64,000 nt of DNA from Breviolum minutum Mf 1.05b.01 (Eukaryota > Sar > Dinophyceae > Suessiales > Symbiodiniaceae). The notes under the pieces are model-generated. The model ran no database searches, had not been told where the DNA came from, and was given only the letters and a program-made list of their open reading frames with translations. The translations under genes and the position numbers were made by a program. Below, piece after piece: positions 11,245-23,400 of this stretch (position 1 is its first letter; every line of letters begins with the position of its first letter). The stretch is taken from assembly GCA_000507305.1 (NCBI GenBank), contig DF239133.1:191001-255000 (forward strand), in the 5' to 3' direction.

Positions 11245-11490
11245 ATGCCTCCTAAGAAGATGCCCGAGCCCCCGTTTCCTGAAGAGAATGACTTGACCCA
11301 CAAGCTTGCAGACCTACGCCTAGTTCGAACTCGTTTGGTTACTGATAACCAGTGTACTAAGTGGCTCAACGAGAAAGCTGTAGGTATCAAGTCTGTAAAG
11401 GCAATGTCTTTAAATGCCAGCATTTTGGAAGTGGTCGCAAAGTGGTGGTGTCCACAATTTCCATATACAACGGCATTACGGATTGGTGCT
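11245..11490 (+). CDS. Family gene, exon 1
   Basis: ATG start giving MPPKKMPEPPFPEENDLTHK, then LADLRLVRTRLVTDNQCTKW. 82 codons, ending phase 0 at a GTGAGA donor. The ATG is the first after the possible relict leader, and the region matches the remembered N-terminus of the family (a short charged stretch, then LR-VR-RL-TDNQ---WL). Confidence 0.65.
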
Positions 11491-14400
11491 GTGAGACCCC
11501 AGGTTGGGGTGGTGAAAAGTTATAGTTATGGTGGTGAAAAAAGATAACCCACAAAGTTTGGATTTGGTGTTGCCCATTACGGGGAAATAAATCTCATCCA
11601 ATTTAATCATGGGGTCCTGGCCCTGAAAGGTTGTCTTTCTCCGAAGTGAATTGGGTATTGCTGAAGATCCAGCAGCAGTCCAGCTGGATTCTTATGGTAT
11701 CAAGGTCCTTTTCAACCATGGCATCCGCAGATTCCTCACCGGTGCTAAAAACAGAGAACCTAAGATCAAAATTCAAGGGGGTATTTTTGTTTCCTTTGAA
11801 TCCCTTTAAATGTTTTTAGGACAATTGCCCATCTCCCAATCACTGGTCTCAATTCACTTTCCTGAGGATCCAAGCTTGGACGGTTTCTACACCATCTTGT
11901 CAAACCATTGGGAGCACGATGCAGGATCTCAGCCTGACCAGGCCGTCAGCAGCTCTGATAATGAAGATGATGAAGGAGGTGCTGGTGGTGAGGCAGTGTC
12001 AGCTGAGGGTGGGCCCCCTACCAGCTCTGCTACTGGGGTTTCTGACGCAACAGGGGGCAATGATGTACACCCTGAGGAAGATCCATTTATAACTGAAGCT
12101 GCCAACAGGATTGCTGCACTAAAGAGTCTCAGCTTTCTATTATTTAGTTTTGCTAGTTACTTGGTTTTTACAACACATAGGTGCTACATAGTGGCTATAC
12201 TTAGTACGCAGCATGCCCATCATCCCGAATCAAACCTACAGTCATGGAACAGGATGTTTTCCCATGATATTCCATGATACTTTCTCTTGGGCATCTTGGG
12301 CACTAACTTCGAATCAAGATATTTTTCCAGGAACACTGGACATCTTCAACATCTGGCACAACAAGAATCCTTCATAGTGACGAAATGTAATTGACAGTTT
12401 AGTCACGATTCTTTTGTAAAAGTCTGCGGGGACATCAAACCATACCTGGCTCCCTTCCCCGCACTTGCTCAGGAAGCGCCTTGCAGAGACCGAAGCAGCT
12501 GCAGCAGCTGCAACAAAAGCTGAGGAACCTCAGGTCGACATGGTGAATTCCGAAGCAAATGCGGTTGCAGTCCCTGCTATCACTTCAGGCTAGGGGTGGA
12601 AATTTTGAGAATAATCCATTTTTCCAAACAATTTTCAAACTGGGTTTCGGGTGCTGGTGCAAGTTGGTGGTTGTAATCTCCTGGGTAGCCATCCCCCACA
12701 AGATCTCTTCTAGGATCTTCTAGGAATATCCCCAAAAAGAAAAAGTTTAAAAGAGTAAACCCAATCATCACAACCATGAAATTGTTGTGGCCCACAGGCA
12801 GTGATGCTCTAGAGACTTTAGTTATGCCGGATCACCTTTGGGAAGCTGAAGCTTCAAAAAATTCTTGGGATTCTCTTGCGGCATTGGTGACTGATGGTGG
12901 CGTCACTCCCAAGGATGATGGGATGGGGGTTGGTGACGGTGATTATCCTGAGATCCCTCCCACACAGCCCTCTCCAACATCTCCTGTTGCTCCTCTTGCT
13001 CCTCAACCCAAAGAACTTGAACGTGAACCTACTTCTGGAGTTGCAGAGAGCAAGGAACAGGAGGGGGAAGTCAAAAAGTTTGAAGACAAGAAGGAACAGG
13101 AGGAGGAAGTTGAACAGCATGAAGAGAAGCAAGGTGAGGAAGTCAAAAACCCTGAAGAGACGATGGAACAGGAGGAGGAAGTTGAACAGCATGAAGAGAA
13201 GCAGGGTGAGGAAGTCAAAAACCCTGAAGAGGCGATGGAACAGGAGGAGGAGGAAGTCAAGTTTCCAACTGTGTCAAGAGAGGCACAGCAGGCTTTCAAG
13301 AGTTCTCGAACAAATGTTCGCAAGATGGATGCTGCAGCCACTGGGCAACAGTCTGGGGAACCTAAGAAGAAAGCGGTGAAGCCTCGCAAAGAGACACCAA
13401 TGAAGCGTCCTGCTGCCAAAGGCAAGGCCAAGGCCAAGGCCAAAGCAGCCAAAATGGCTTCCCCTGTTCGTGTCCCTAGTGATGCTGAAGATGTGGTTGA
13501 GGTGGTTGAACCACGCAACTTGCTTGAGACTTTTGACGAAGCAGCTGACAAGCCGAATCCTCCTGCTCCAAAGGCATCCCCCAAAAAGACCAAGCAGGAG
13601 AAGAAGGACAAGGTGAAAGCCGCCCAGTTGAGTCCCATTGCCAAAAAGTTGGCCAAGAAGCCTCGAGATTTGAAGTCGACCCAGAAGAAGGACAAGACTA
13701 AGGGCAAGCAGGAGGTGACGCCGGACAAGACTGACGAAACTGGTGGCAAGAAGACATTCGCAGGACGGCGATGTCCTAAGACAAGCAAGGAGGCCATCCA
13801 GCGTTTTGAGTGTTTGAGGGCATCTTTCCAATCTTGCATCCAGCCCCGTGTATCCAGCAGCATCTCCTACTTGGAGGTGGGGTAAACAATTAAAGAAAGT
13901 AAGTTAATGTGTTACAATGCTTCCCAATCCTGATGTTTTCCCATTTTGCCAATTCTTTTGGAGTATAACCTGGATTCTGGACTAATGAATGGACCCCCCA
14001 CCAAAAGGGCTTGAAACTTGAAGTTCCCATGTTGAATTTCCACCTCCGACCCTTCAGATCAAGTGGTGGGACTATGCATTCAAATTTCTCAAGGCTGAAG
14101 AGTCTGCCACGCAGGAAGAGCACATGGTCATCTGCAAATTCCAAGCCGAAAGGTTTCTGAATGATGATTCCTTCCGTACTTTAGCAAACGGTGGAGTAAC
14201 TTTTTGCTGATAGGGGTAAACTAAGCTAAACCTTTCTCAAACCCCTATACGATACTTGGGTGTCTTTGGTTTCGTATGTTCCCCTTTATGACCTTCCATT
14301 TGCAACGCTGTTATCCCAGGTAAGTATTTCACAGAGGCCTGAGTGTGGATCCCAGCAGTTCCGTTTTTACACACAGCCTGAAATGGTTGTGTGATTTTGG

Positions 14401-17400
14401 AAGGGTATCAATGTCCAAACGTCTTGATTGATACATTCAGGGATTGGAGTTTAAAGTGGAATTGCTTAGCAGCCTAGATGGCGTGATGAAAGTGACTGTT
14501 TAAAGCCATTTTACCAACACTCACTCATTTAAGCCAATAGTATCCAATAGTCATAAAGAACATCCCGCTAGATTTTGGCATTTGGCCAAGTTGTCAACCC
14601 AATCATACTGACGTATTTTGTGGCGATGGGACAGTCACGTAATTTATGCCACCACTGCTTTTGCAATCAGTTAGGCCGTGCTAACATGGCTCAATTCCTT
14701 TTGCTTGGGGAAAAGGGTTGGATAAAAGAAAAACGAGTGTGTTTATAGTTTTCTCTTCATGGTTGGAATCCTTGATCTCATACTATACTGTTTACTGTAA
14801 TGTATCTGAGATATCTGTGTTTTTCGAAGGTTTCGTACAACGCAGGGATAGCAATCAAGATCTTCAAGATGTTTGTTTGGTTGATCCTCCCATTCTTCCA
14901 GGTACAGGCAATGCCGAGGAGCCTTCCAGCTTGCTTGGCAAATCGCGGTTGCTTCGCCAGTGCAGGTGGCTCCTGCGGGTTTGCAGCTGGTGGTGATTAT
15001 GGGTCAGAAAAGTTTCTGGTGTTACAAAGCACTTGTGTTTCTGAAGCTTTTTGGGGGCCAAGTATATCAAGAATAGAACACCTTTCCTGAGCCATGTCGC
15101 CTGATCAAATCGCTCTGGTTATACGTCGACTTGTGGCCATGGATGCACCCAAGGTTTCTTGACCCAGCATGGTACTTCTGGAAATCCAGCAAATAGCATT
15201 GCATAAGTACCACAAAGTAATCTAATGTAATCTTGAAATTTGGTGTGAACTGTCTTGGGGAAAACATATCGCATCGGCTTACAGTACATGTTTTTTTTAC
15301 CATAGGACAATGTTCCAAAACATCATTTGTTCATTGGTCTTTGATTTCAGCTACTTGTGAAAGTACAGGACCTGTTTTGATAAGACTTTTGTTGTAGCGA
15401 GTGAAAATATCCCAGCTCACCAACTCACAGTTTACTGTCCATTAACGCAAAGGACTTTGTCTTGGTGGTCATCCTTTGTGGCTGCTTAGTTCTAGGGCCA
15501 CTGCATGCTTTGGTGGAATGGGACTTGGTGGAGTTCTTCTCTGGGGATGGCCGTATCTCAAGGTTAGCTGCTAAGCTAGGCATCCAGGCAGCTTCATACG
15601 AGATCTTACTTGGCGAGAAGCCGAACAAGAAGAAGAAAGTTCACAAGAAAAGGTCTTCTCGTCCCCGAAACACTATGGATTTCAATGGTGAATGTGGTTT
15701 TGCGCCATTTGGTCCAAAAATACTTCCAACTTTTCGGATATTTCTTTTCAACTCCAATGCTTTTAGGATACTGAACCCTACAATGGCCACCCTTAGCTAT
15801 GAACCTCTGAGGCTGGCAGTTGCTTTGTTGCTCCAGAGCACCTTCCAGCAAGTTGTGGTGATGATGGCCCCACCATGTTCCACATGGATTAGTATCAACG
15901 CAGGTACAAGTAAGAGAACGATTTTGTGCCCAGCTGGTGACACCTCCCTTCTGCAAAATAGAAAGAGCAACAAGCTAGCTTGTAGGCTTTTGGGGTTGAA
16001 AAAATGTGGTTTTTACTTTTCAAATGAAAATGTTTTGGTTATTCTACATCTGTACCGTTTGCTTGCACAATGACCTACAATGACTTGTGTTTTCTGATCT
16101 TGTGTCTGATACAGTTAGGACATTCATCAAAAGATCCAGCCCTGATAAGGCTACTCAGATCTACTCATTTAACATCAAACAAAGATACCGGTTTGCACCC
16201 CGAAAAAATCCAGTTTGTATAAACCTCCAGTGAATAGAACCTCCAGTTTGTCCCTGAAGGCTAGGGCTTTTATTGCTGCTTCTGGTAGCTATGGATGCTA
16301 GGTTCATCATAGAGCAGCCAGGGTCATCGCTGTTCTTTCATTACCTCTATGTCAAGGAAGCTTTGATGATTTTGAAGAAAACTGGCCACAAGGCCCTCTG
16401 AAGAAAAACATGTTGATTCTACTAACACAAGCTTTGGTTTGTTATGAATTCATGATGGTTTCAACTGGATTTGTTTTTTTTGAAATATTTTTAAAGTAAC
16501 ACCACTTGTTTCCACCCACATCTCCGATCCTTCGTCCAGCTTCGCCGCAGCTCTGCCCTGAGGTTTTCAAAGTTGGCTTCTGGATGCGAATGTGGGGTGG
16601 CAGTTCACCGAAACGGACGATACTTGTGTCAAACAGCAATGCCATTGCGAACTTCATGACAAACAAAATGATTCGGAAGCTTTACCCTTCCACCATCAAA
16701 ACCGCATGTACTTACCGGGATAAAGCTGGAATGAAGAGATACAAAGGAACTAAGCAGTTAAAAGGAACACAGTGACTAGGCTTATGGTCGAAATTTTGGA
16801 AACGATTTGTTTTAATGAGGTTTCTGTTTGAGGAATGTATCAACAAAACAGACATGATTGCTGAAATTCGTCATGAACACATTAGGTCATATCCTGCTTG
16901 CTTCGCCCGGAAGATCATTGAAACAGCTGATGAGATGTCCTTTGAATCCCCAGTATGGAACCTTCCAGTGCCTTAATCTAAACATGAGTTGGTTTCTTGA
17001 CCATTCCCACGTGATTCCTACGAATGCGGTTTCCTACAAGTAGTTTATTTCCCACAGCTCTGGCTGAGGTGGACACCGCAGATCTACATGTTGTTGTTGG
17101 CGGGATGCCTTGCACCTCGTGGAGCCCGGCGGAGTTGGCGGGTACAGTGCAATATCTGAGGGGTTGCAAAGATTTAGTTCTCCCACCAGAATTGCGTCCA
17201 GTATTTCCCCAAAACATGGACGGCTTTCATGACATGGTCAGTAGCAGAATGGGTGGGTAAGGGGCTGGTATGAAAACCAATGGTGATGTTGGGAAATCTC
17301 AAAAATTAACCATTTTGAAACGGCGCTTTTACCCGGCCAAAAGGCGCTTTTACCCGGCCAAAAGGCGCTTTTACCCGACCAGTGATTTTTGGATAAAATT

Positions 17401-20400
17401 GTTACTTTGTAGAATTAGGGGGTTAGAAATTGAACATCCTGTGTAAGTGTGGTTTTGCCCAGCCCTTTTCCTGCCATAGTGGTATTTTGGGTGTGTGGTA
17501 CATAGCTACACATTCTTGCTTAAATTCAAGCAAGCAATTGGAGGTTCACTTGGCTTTTGAGATAGTAGCCGCATGGTGACAACAAATTGGTTTAACCTGC
17601 ACTGTGTTTGCCAACCATGAAGTTTGAACATTTGCACTTGTACTGCAAAAGGTCCATGCTTTTTTTGAATCGATGTGAAAGTATGATGTTATGTCGTAGC
17701 CGTGTTTGCATTCGATCTACTTGGTAATAGTCTTTCAACATGGTGCCCTTGGTGAGCAAAACGTGGTCTTGTTCGTCTTTGGTGGGAGCAAATGCCAGTG
17801 TTCAACAGCATTTAGAACATCTCCGAGCACAATCTCTTTCAGAAGATGAAATGCGGCAACAATTGCAAGAACCCTTTCTTAATTAGGACATTGTTGACTT
17901 GTTTTGATTCCGCCCTTTAATAGTTTGTACAAACTTTACTTTACATGTTGTGTTTACCTTCCAGTAGTCCAAAGTAGTGGGTAATCCGAGATCCTGCTCT
18001 TCAGTTTTGTTCACTAACAAATCGACTCATAGCTTAACTCCAGAAGTACGTAACAAGTACTGTAGATGTAAATTCTTTCCTTCAGATATAACTGAATCAA
18101 TCAAAAAAAGGATCTTGTGATAGTTCCAAAGAAGGTAAAGAACAAAACTCTGACATCGGATCGTTTGCCCAGGATCTCCAAAAACACGTGGCAAAATTGG
18201 AACATGCCCAATCCCGTGTGGCTGAGCAAGCCACCCCGCAGCGGGTGGAAACCTCAACGGTGTTGGATACACCGGCTACCAAGGTTGATAGCAATTCTGG
18301 GGATTCTGATGAGGAATTTATTGATGGCATGGCAAGAAACAGGTCTAAGCCTAGGGATGCTAATGCTGTGGTTGAGACTCCCACTTGCCCCAAAGGGTTG
18401 AGAGAAATTCTTCCTGATCGCCAACCCGACAGTGCTTTAGATTCTCCTGCTAGCCCGGTAGTTCCGATAGTTCCGAAACATCAGAATACGGATGGTACCC
18501 AAAGTGTACAACCTAGCATTGCTGAAGCGGAGCCCTTCAAAGATCCCTTGGCCATCGATGACATCGTTATCCCTGATATCCGTGATGCATTGGCCCCAAG
18601 ATTCAACACTGGAGAACACCACTTAAGTGATTCTGCCATAGCCTCAAGGGCAAAGAGGATCTTTACTCCACGTGTTGATGGAACCAAAAAGGTATCTGAC
18701 GAGATTTGGAATGATTGGAAGGCCAAAGGCAAACGAAGGCAACTTCTTCAGGACATCTTCAAACAATGTGGGTATGATCCCGAAACATGCCTTGTTTAGA
18801 GACTGTTTTTTTTGTTTCTCTCAAGGTAGCACTTTGTAGGGTAGCCCATTCTTTCTTCAAGTCTTTCGGGGTTGTTTCATATGATATCATATGGGCCCTT
18901 CCAAAGCGGTTGGAATATTCAATAGAAAAATCCAAAGAGAGACTCCAGGGTTTTCACTTCCACAGTCCGGCCCAGGAAACGTTTATCTGCGAAGTTGAGG
19001 TGCTGAAGTCTGAAATGACTTCATGCGAGCTCGTGGTGGAGGGTGAGTTTGCTAGTGTTCTTACAATGGAGGAGTGGGGATGGAGTGAGTAAACCAACTT
19101 CTGTTTAGTACAGCTTTTTCATATTGTTTTTCTTCTGTTTTGCTTAAAAAAAAGCAGGGTTAAACGGCACAATGATTAGAGATTAGCGTACTTTGTCCAA
19201 TAGATGGAAGTTGGTTGTTTGGAAAGCAACAAGTCATTCTTTTCAGCATGTTGAGTCATGACCAAATGAGGCAAAGAATCGATGCCGTGAAGAAGCATTG
19301 CCGCTCCAATCCCCAGAAACTCATGAGGCACCAAGAAACTTTGTAACTTTGTCCATGATCCACGTCCCTTTCCATCACCAGTTTGTCCTGTCAACCGACA
19401 CCCCAACAGGCAAGACCTCTACGAAAAGACCTTGATGTACTATGTTGAGAAGGCAGTGAAAGGTACTTACAAGTCTCTTGTCTGGGTTTGCTACCTCAAA
19501 GGGTTACTCACGGCATTTAGGGGGCTTATTGGATATTGAAATTAGATAATGTAATGGGTGCCCTTTAAGGGTATCCCACAAGCTTGTCTAAATACATTTT
19601 ATTGGGATTTGCATCACGGTAGAATCCTGGAATCAATTTTTTCTGGTACTTCGTATTCAAATCCAATCCCAACGGGAGATTCGTTTCGTTGAGTTTCATT
19701 TTATGATGTCATAACCCCATACCTCAACTTCCCTATGGGCATCCCAGGAAGGCTGCAAAAACAGAAGTTACCAAACGGGCCCGGATCCATGAACGGGGTA
19801 TTGGTGGTATGTCCCTGGAGCCTGAGAATTTCTTTGGTGATGGCCCGGAAGGCCTGCTCTGTTTCCAAATTTGATTCATCGATCTAAATACCATGAATTT
19901 TCGTAGCACTAAGAGATTGTTTCCCACTTTTTTCCCATCCCTTACTTTTGTATAGGTGAAGCAGTTGTTGATCTTGCCAAATCTGACGATGAAGATCCTG
20001 ACAATTCCAAACTCAAGAAGAAGGTGGGATTGCCGGAGTTGGATCCGGATGCACAACCCAGCTCCCAGCTCAACAAGTTCCTGAACCTTGACCGTACCTA
20101 TAATACCTGACTAATTCTTATGAAGCAAATTTAAAGGTTTCCCATTGAACAATTGGTTTGGAAAATGTTCGCAAATCTGTTGGTGAAGCTTGCCATGTAA
20201 GGACTGCTATCGCTAAGCGCATAGGCAAGGTAGCGGTGAGCCAGAAAAAGTTTGCTGAATCTTCGAATCTTTCTGATGTCCAACAACGGTTCCCTGCCTC
20301 TTTTAAAACAACAATGATTGGATTTCTGATTTAGATGATTTTTTATCCGTTTGATTGTTTGATTGTGGGCCCCAAGAAATAATAGAACCACTCGTTTGGG

Positions 20401-23400
20401 ATGCCTAGGCTATCCACTGCTTTGACAGCTTCAGTCACTGAGATGGAAGACATCCAGACTCAGATTTCCTTGGCCTACACTAATGGTGTTGTGGATGGGT
20501 TCTCTGAAGAGTTTCTTGACTCAGTTTGTTTCGGTATCAAGAAGACAGTACAGTATTGATGCCTTTTTTTTAATTTAACATTATCTATTGATAAGACCCT
20601 GGACTTGCCCAGGGCTGAGACCAAGTTGAAGGATCTGATCCAGAAAGCTTCAACAAGGAGGGGTATGTTTGATTGAGAATAGCTGATTTAGCCCGGGGTT
20701 AATTGGTGGTCTGGAATTTTGACCCCCGAACCTATGACTGGAATAAATAGTTGGGGGGGCCTACAATTCCAGAGCCAACACTTAACCTTTTAGGTTTTAG
20801 AGTCTAGAGGATGTATGCTCAAAGTTTTCCAACATCTCTGATTGGGAATCCTAACCCTGTACATTCCTCGGCAGGTGTGCAAACTCACTGGCCCTTGAGA
20901 CCAGAGCAAGGCTGGGATTATCCAGGTATAAAGTCATAATATCAAAATGTAAACTTATCATCATCAAATTTGAAAAAAAAGGGGTCCAAAAACCGGACCC
21001 CTTATTTTTGGTTTCCATTGAGTTTGGATCTTTATACCACCAATACTACCCCAGTTACTTTTGTATACTTTGATTCTAGTTCTTGATCACCACATCACCG
21101 CAGGCCCTTCGTGCCGAAGCAGACCACACCCGCTGAAGCCAAACAAAAGGCTCGTCCTCGCAATCCAGATGCGAAATCCAAGGCTAAGGCAAAGGCCTCG
21201 GCAAAGCAAGAGAAGGAGCAGCCCACCCCAAAGAGGGCTACAAAGAGAAAGGGGGTGCCAAAGTAGGCGATGCAGTTCAACATCACATCATAGAAATGTG
21301 ATGGTTACTTTCTTTACGCTCCAGTTGGATTGCCAGCTGGATTTGGGTCACTCTAGGATCTCTGGATCCATGACATGATGTCTCGGGGAACGTGAGGAAA
21401 AACAAATTGTCTGCCACGTTTGCATTTAATTTGGCAAACCAAACTGATTTCAGTTCTATGTTCTTACTGTACTGTATTAAAAAGGCTTGTCAAGAAATAG
21501 AAGCTAAAAATTATCCTGGTGTTGTTCTAACCTGACCTTTCGAATACATTTCCATCTGGGATTTGCCAGGTGGTCATCGAAACAAAGAACCCGCTGAGAC
21601 TGCGTATGGTTACGCAGAAGTTCTTGCTGATGGAGTTGGGAAACCAAGCCCCTTCATGCTGAATAATGATAGTAAAGCAACAAAAATCATTGAAACATGT
21701 ATTTGGTTTTTCAAAAGTATTCCTTTATGCTTTGAAGAATTGCCCCCGATAGGTTCCAAGTACACAACACAAAACCACCCAATTGGTGTCTCCCAAACCG
21801 CTTTGCTTGGTCTGAGGCCCCTGCTGCAACTTTGAAGCAGTTTCGCAAAGCTGCTTCGGAAGAGGTCAACACTGGTCTCGGCACAGAGTGGCAAGGAAAG
21901 AATGAGTGCCGGGATGCACATAACTTTGTTAACCGATGGGGGTTAACATGGAAGGTACCTCTATCATATATGGATTATGTTGACAATGGGCAACCTTGCA
22001 AGTATGCTTACATTAGCCCACGGAACTTCATTGAGTTTTTGATAAAAAAAGCTCCGGAGTTGTTGGTGGGGGGTTGCCCCAACATGGACGTTGGCTGATC
22101 TCATTTGGAATCATTCTGGAAAGCTTACAAAGGCATCCACCCCAACCACTGTATGTTCAATGAGGAGCACTCACAAAGGTCCATGAACAATACTTTTTGT
22201 TTAGCTCTTCACGGAGACGAGGGCAGGGGTTTAAAGAAGGGCAACACAACAATTTTAACTATGGAAACTTGTATTGGCGTTGATACATGGCACAACATGA
22301 GTGTTGGAAAGTGTGCAGCTACATGCAACGAGTGTACGGGGAATTCGCCGGCTGCCAAACGGATTAGGTTGACTAGGGGTGATTCTGGTCAAGTGTTGCA
22401 ACATGATCTGGCGGCCTTTCAAGCCGTCAACTTGAAACAGCATTCGTTTCTTACCAAGTTTGTGTTGGCAGCTCTACCAAGAAAAGAGACCGATCTTATC
22501 AATGCAATCCTGGGAGAAATCACGCGAGACTGCATCAAACTATTTCGGGAAGGCATCGAAGTTTCTGGACAGCTTTGGTTTGTGGGATGTATTGGGATGA
22601 AGGGCGATCTCAAATGGTTCCAAAAGGTTGGTGGCCTGAACAGATCTTTCAACAATCAGACTGGCATTAATCAAAAGATGTGCCATGAATGCCAAGCAGG
22701 GTGTTCCAATCTACCTTTCGAGGACCATAGTCATTCACCATGTTGGACTGCAAGCATCTACAGTGAGAGGCCTTACACGCTTAGGCCGATTGTGCTCCAT
22801 GTACCGTTTGAAAGCGATTCTGGTAATGATGATCCACCACATGAACGTTTTTTTAGACGGGACATTTTTCATAACACGAAGCAGGGAACTTACAGGAATT
22901 TTGTTGCATCATGCGTGATTTTGCTGTGCAAATTGCAGTATTTCAACGAACAAGGCGCAAGCAACTCCAGGGATCTCTTGCTTAACAGGGCCTATAGCAA
23001 CTTCAACTTGTTTTGCAAAACAACTGGACGGACAGCTGCCCTTCGCTCATTCTCCTTGACATTCTTCAACAGTCCCACTTGGGACACCTATCCCTGGGTG
23101 AATTGCAAGGGGAGTGATACAGCGCATCTAATGGCTTGGGTTCACACTCTGGTGGTTGGCTTTTTGCAGGATCCTTTGAAAGCTGAACACGTACGTATTT
23201 TACAACATATGTGTTGGGCAGCTGATGCTGGGCGCAGTGTGCTACGAATATCATATTCACACAACCTTTGGCTGAAGAAAACATGTGCCGCCAAACACTA
23301 TGATGCTTTCCACAATTTCCTGACAAATTTCAACGCTTGTGCGTTTCTTTCTTTGCACCAGTTTCAATATACAGGGTTCGGCATGACCAGCAAATTCCAC

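Noticed and set aside
13003-13863. 286-codon minus-strand open frame
   Set aside because: It is the antisense of the acidic/Lys-rich exon; low-complexity codons leave the other strand open by chance.
22096-22098. Selenocysteine or reassigned TGA
   Set aside because: No supporting element was seen, and TGA acts as stop in the other genes here.
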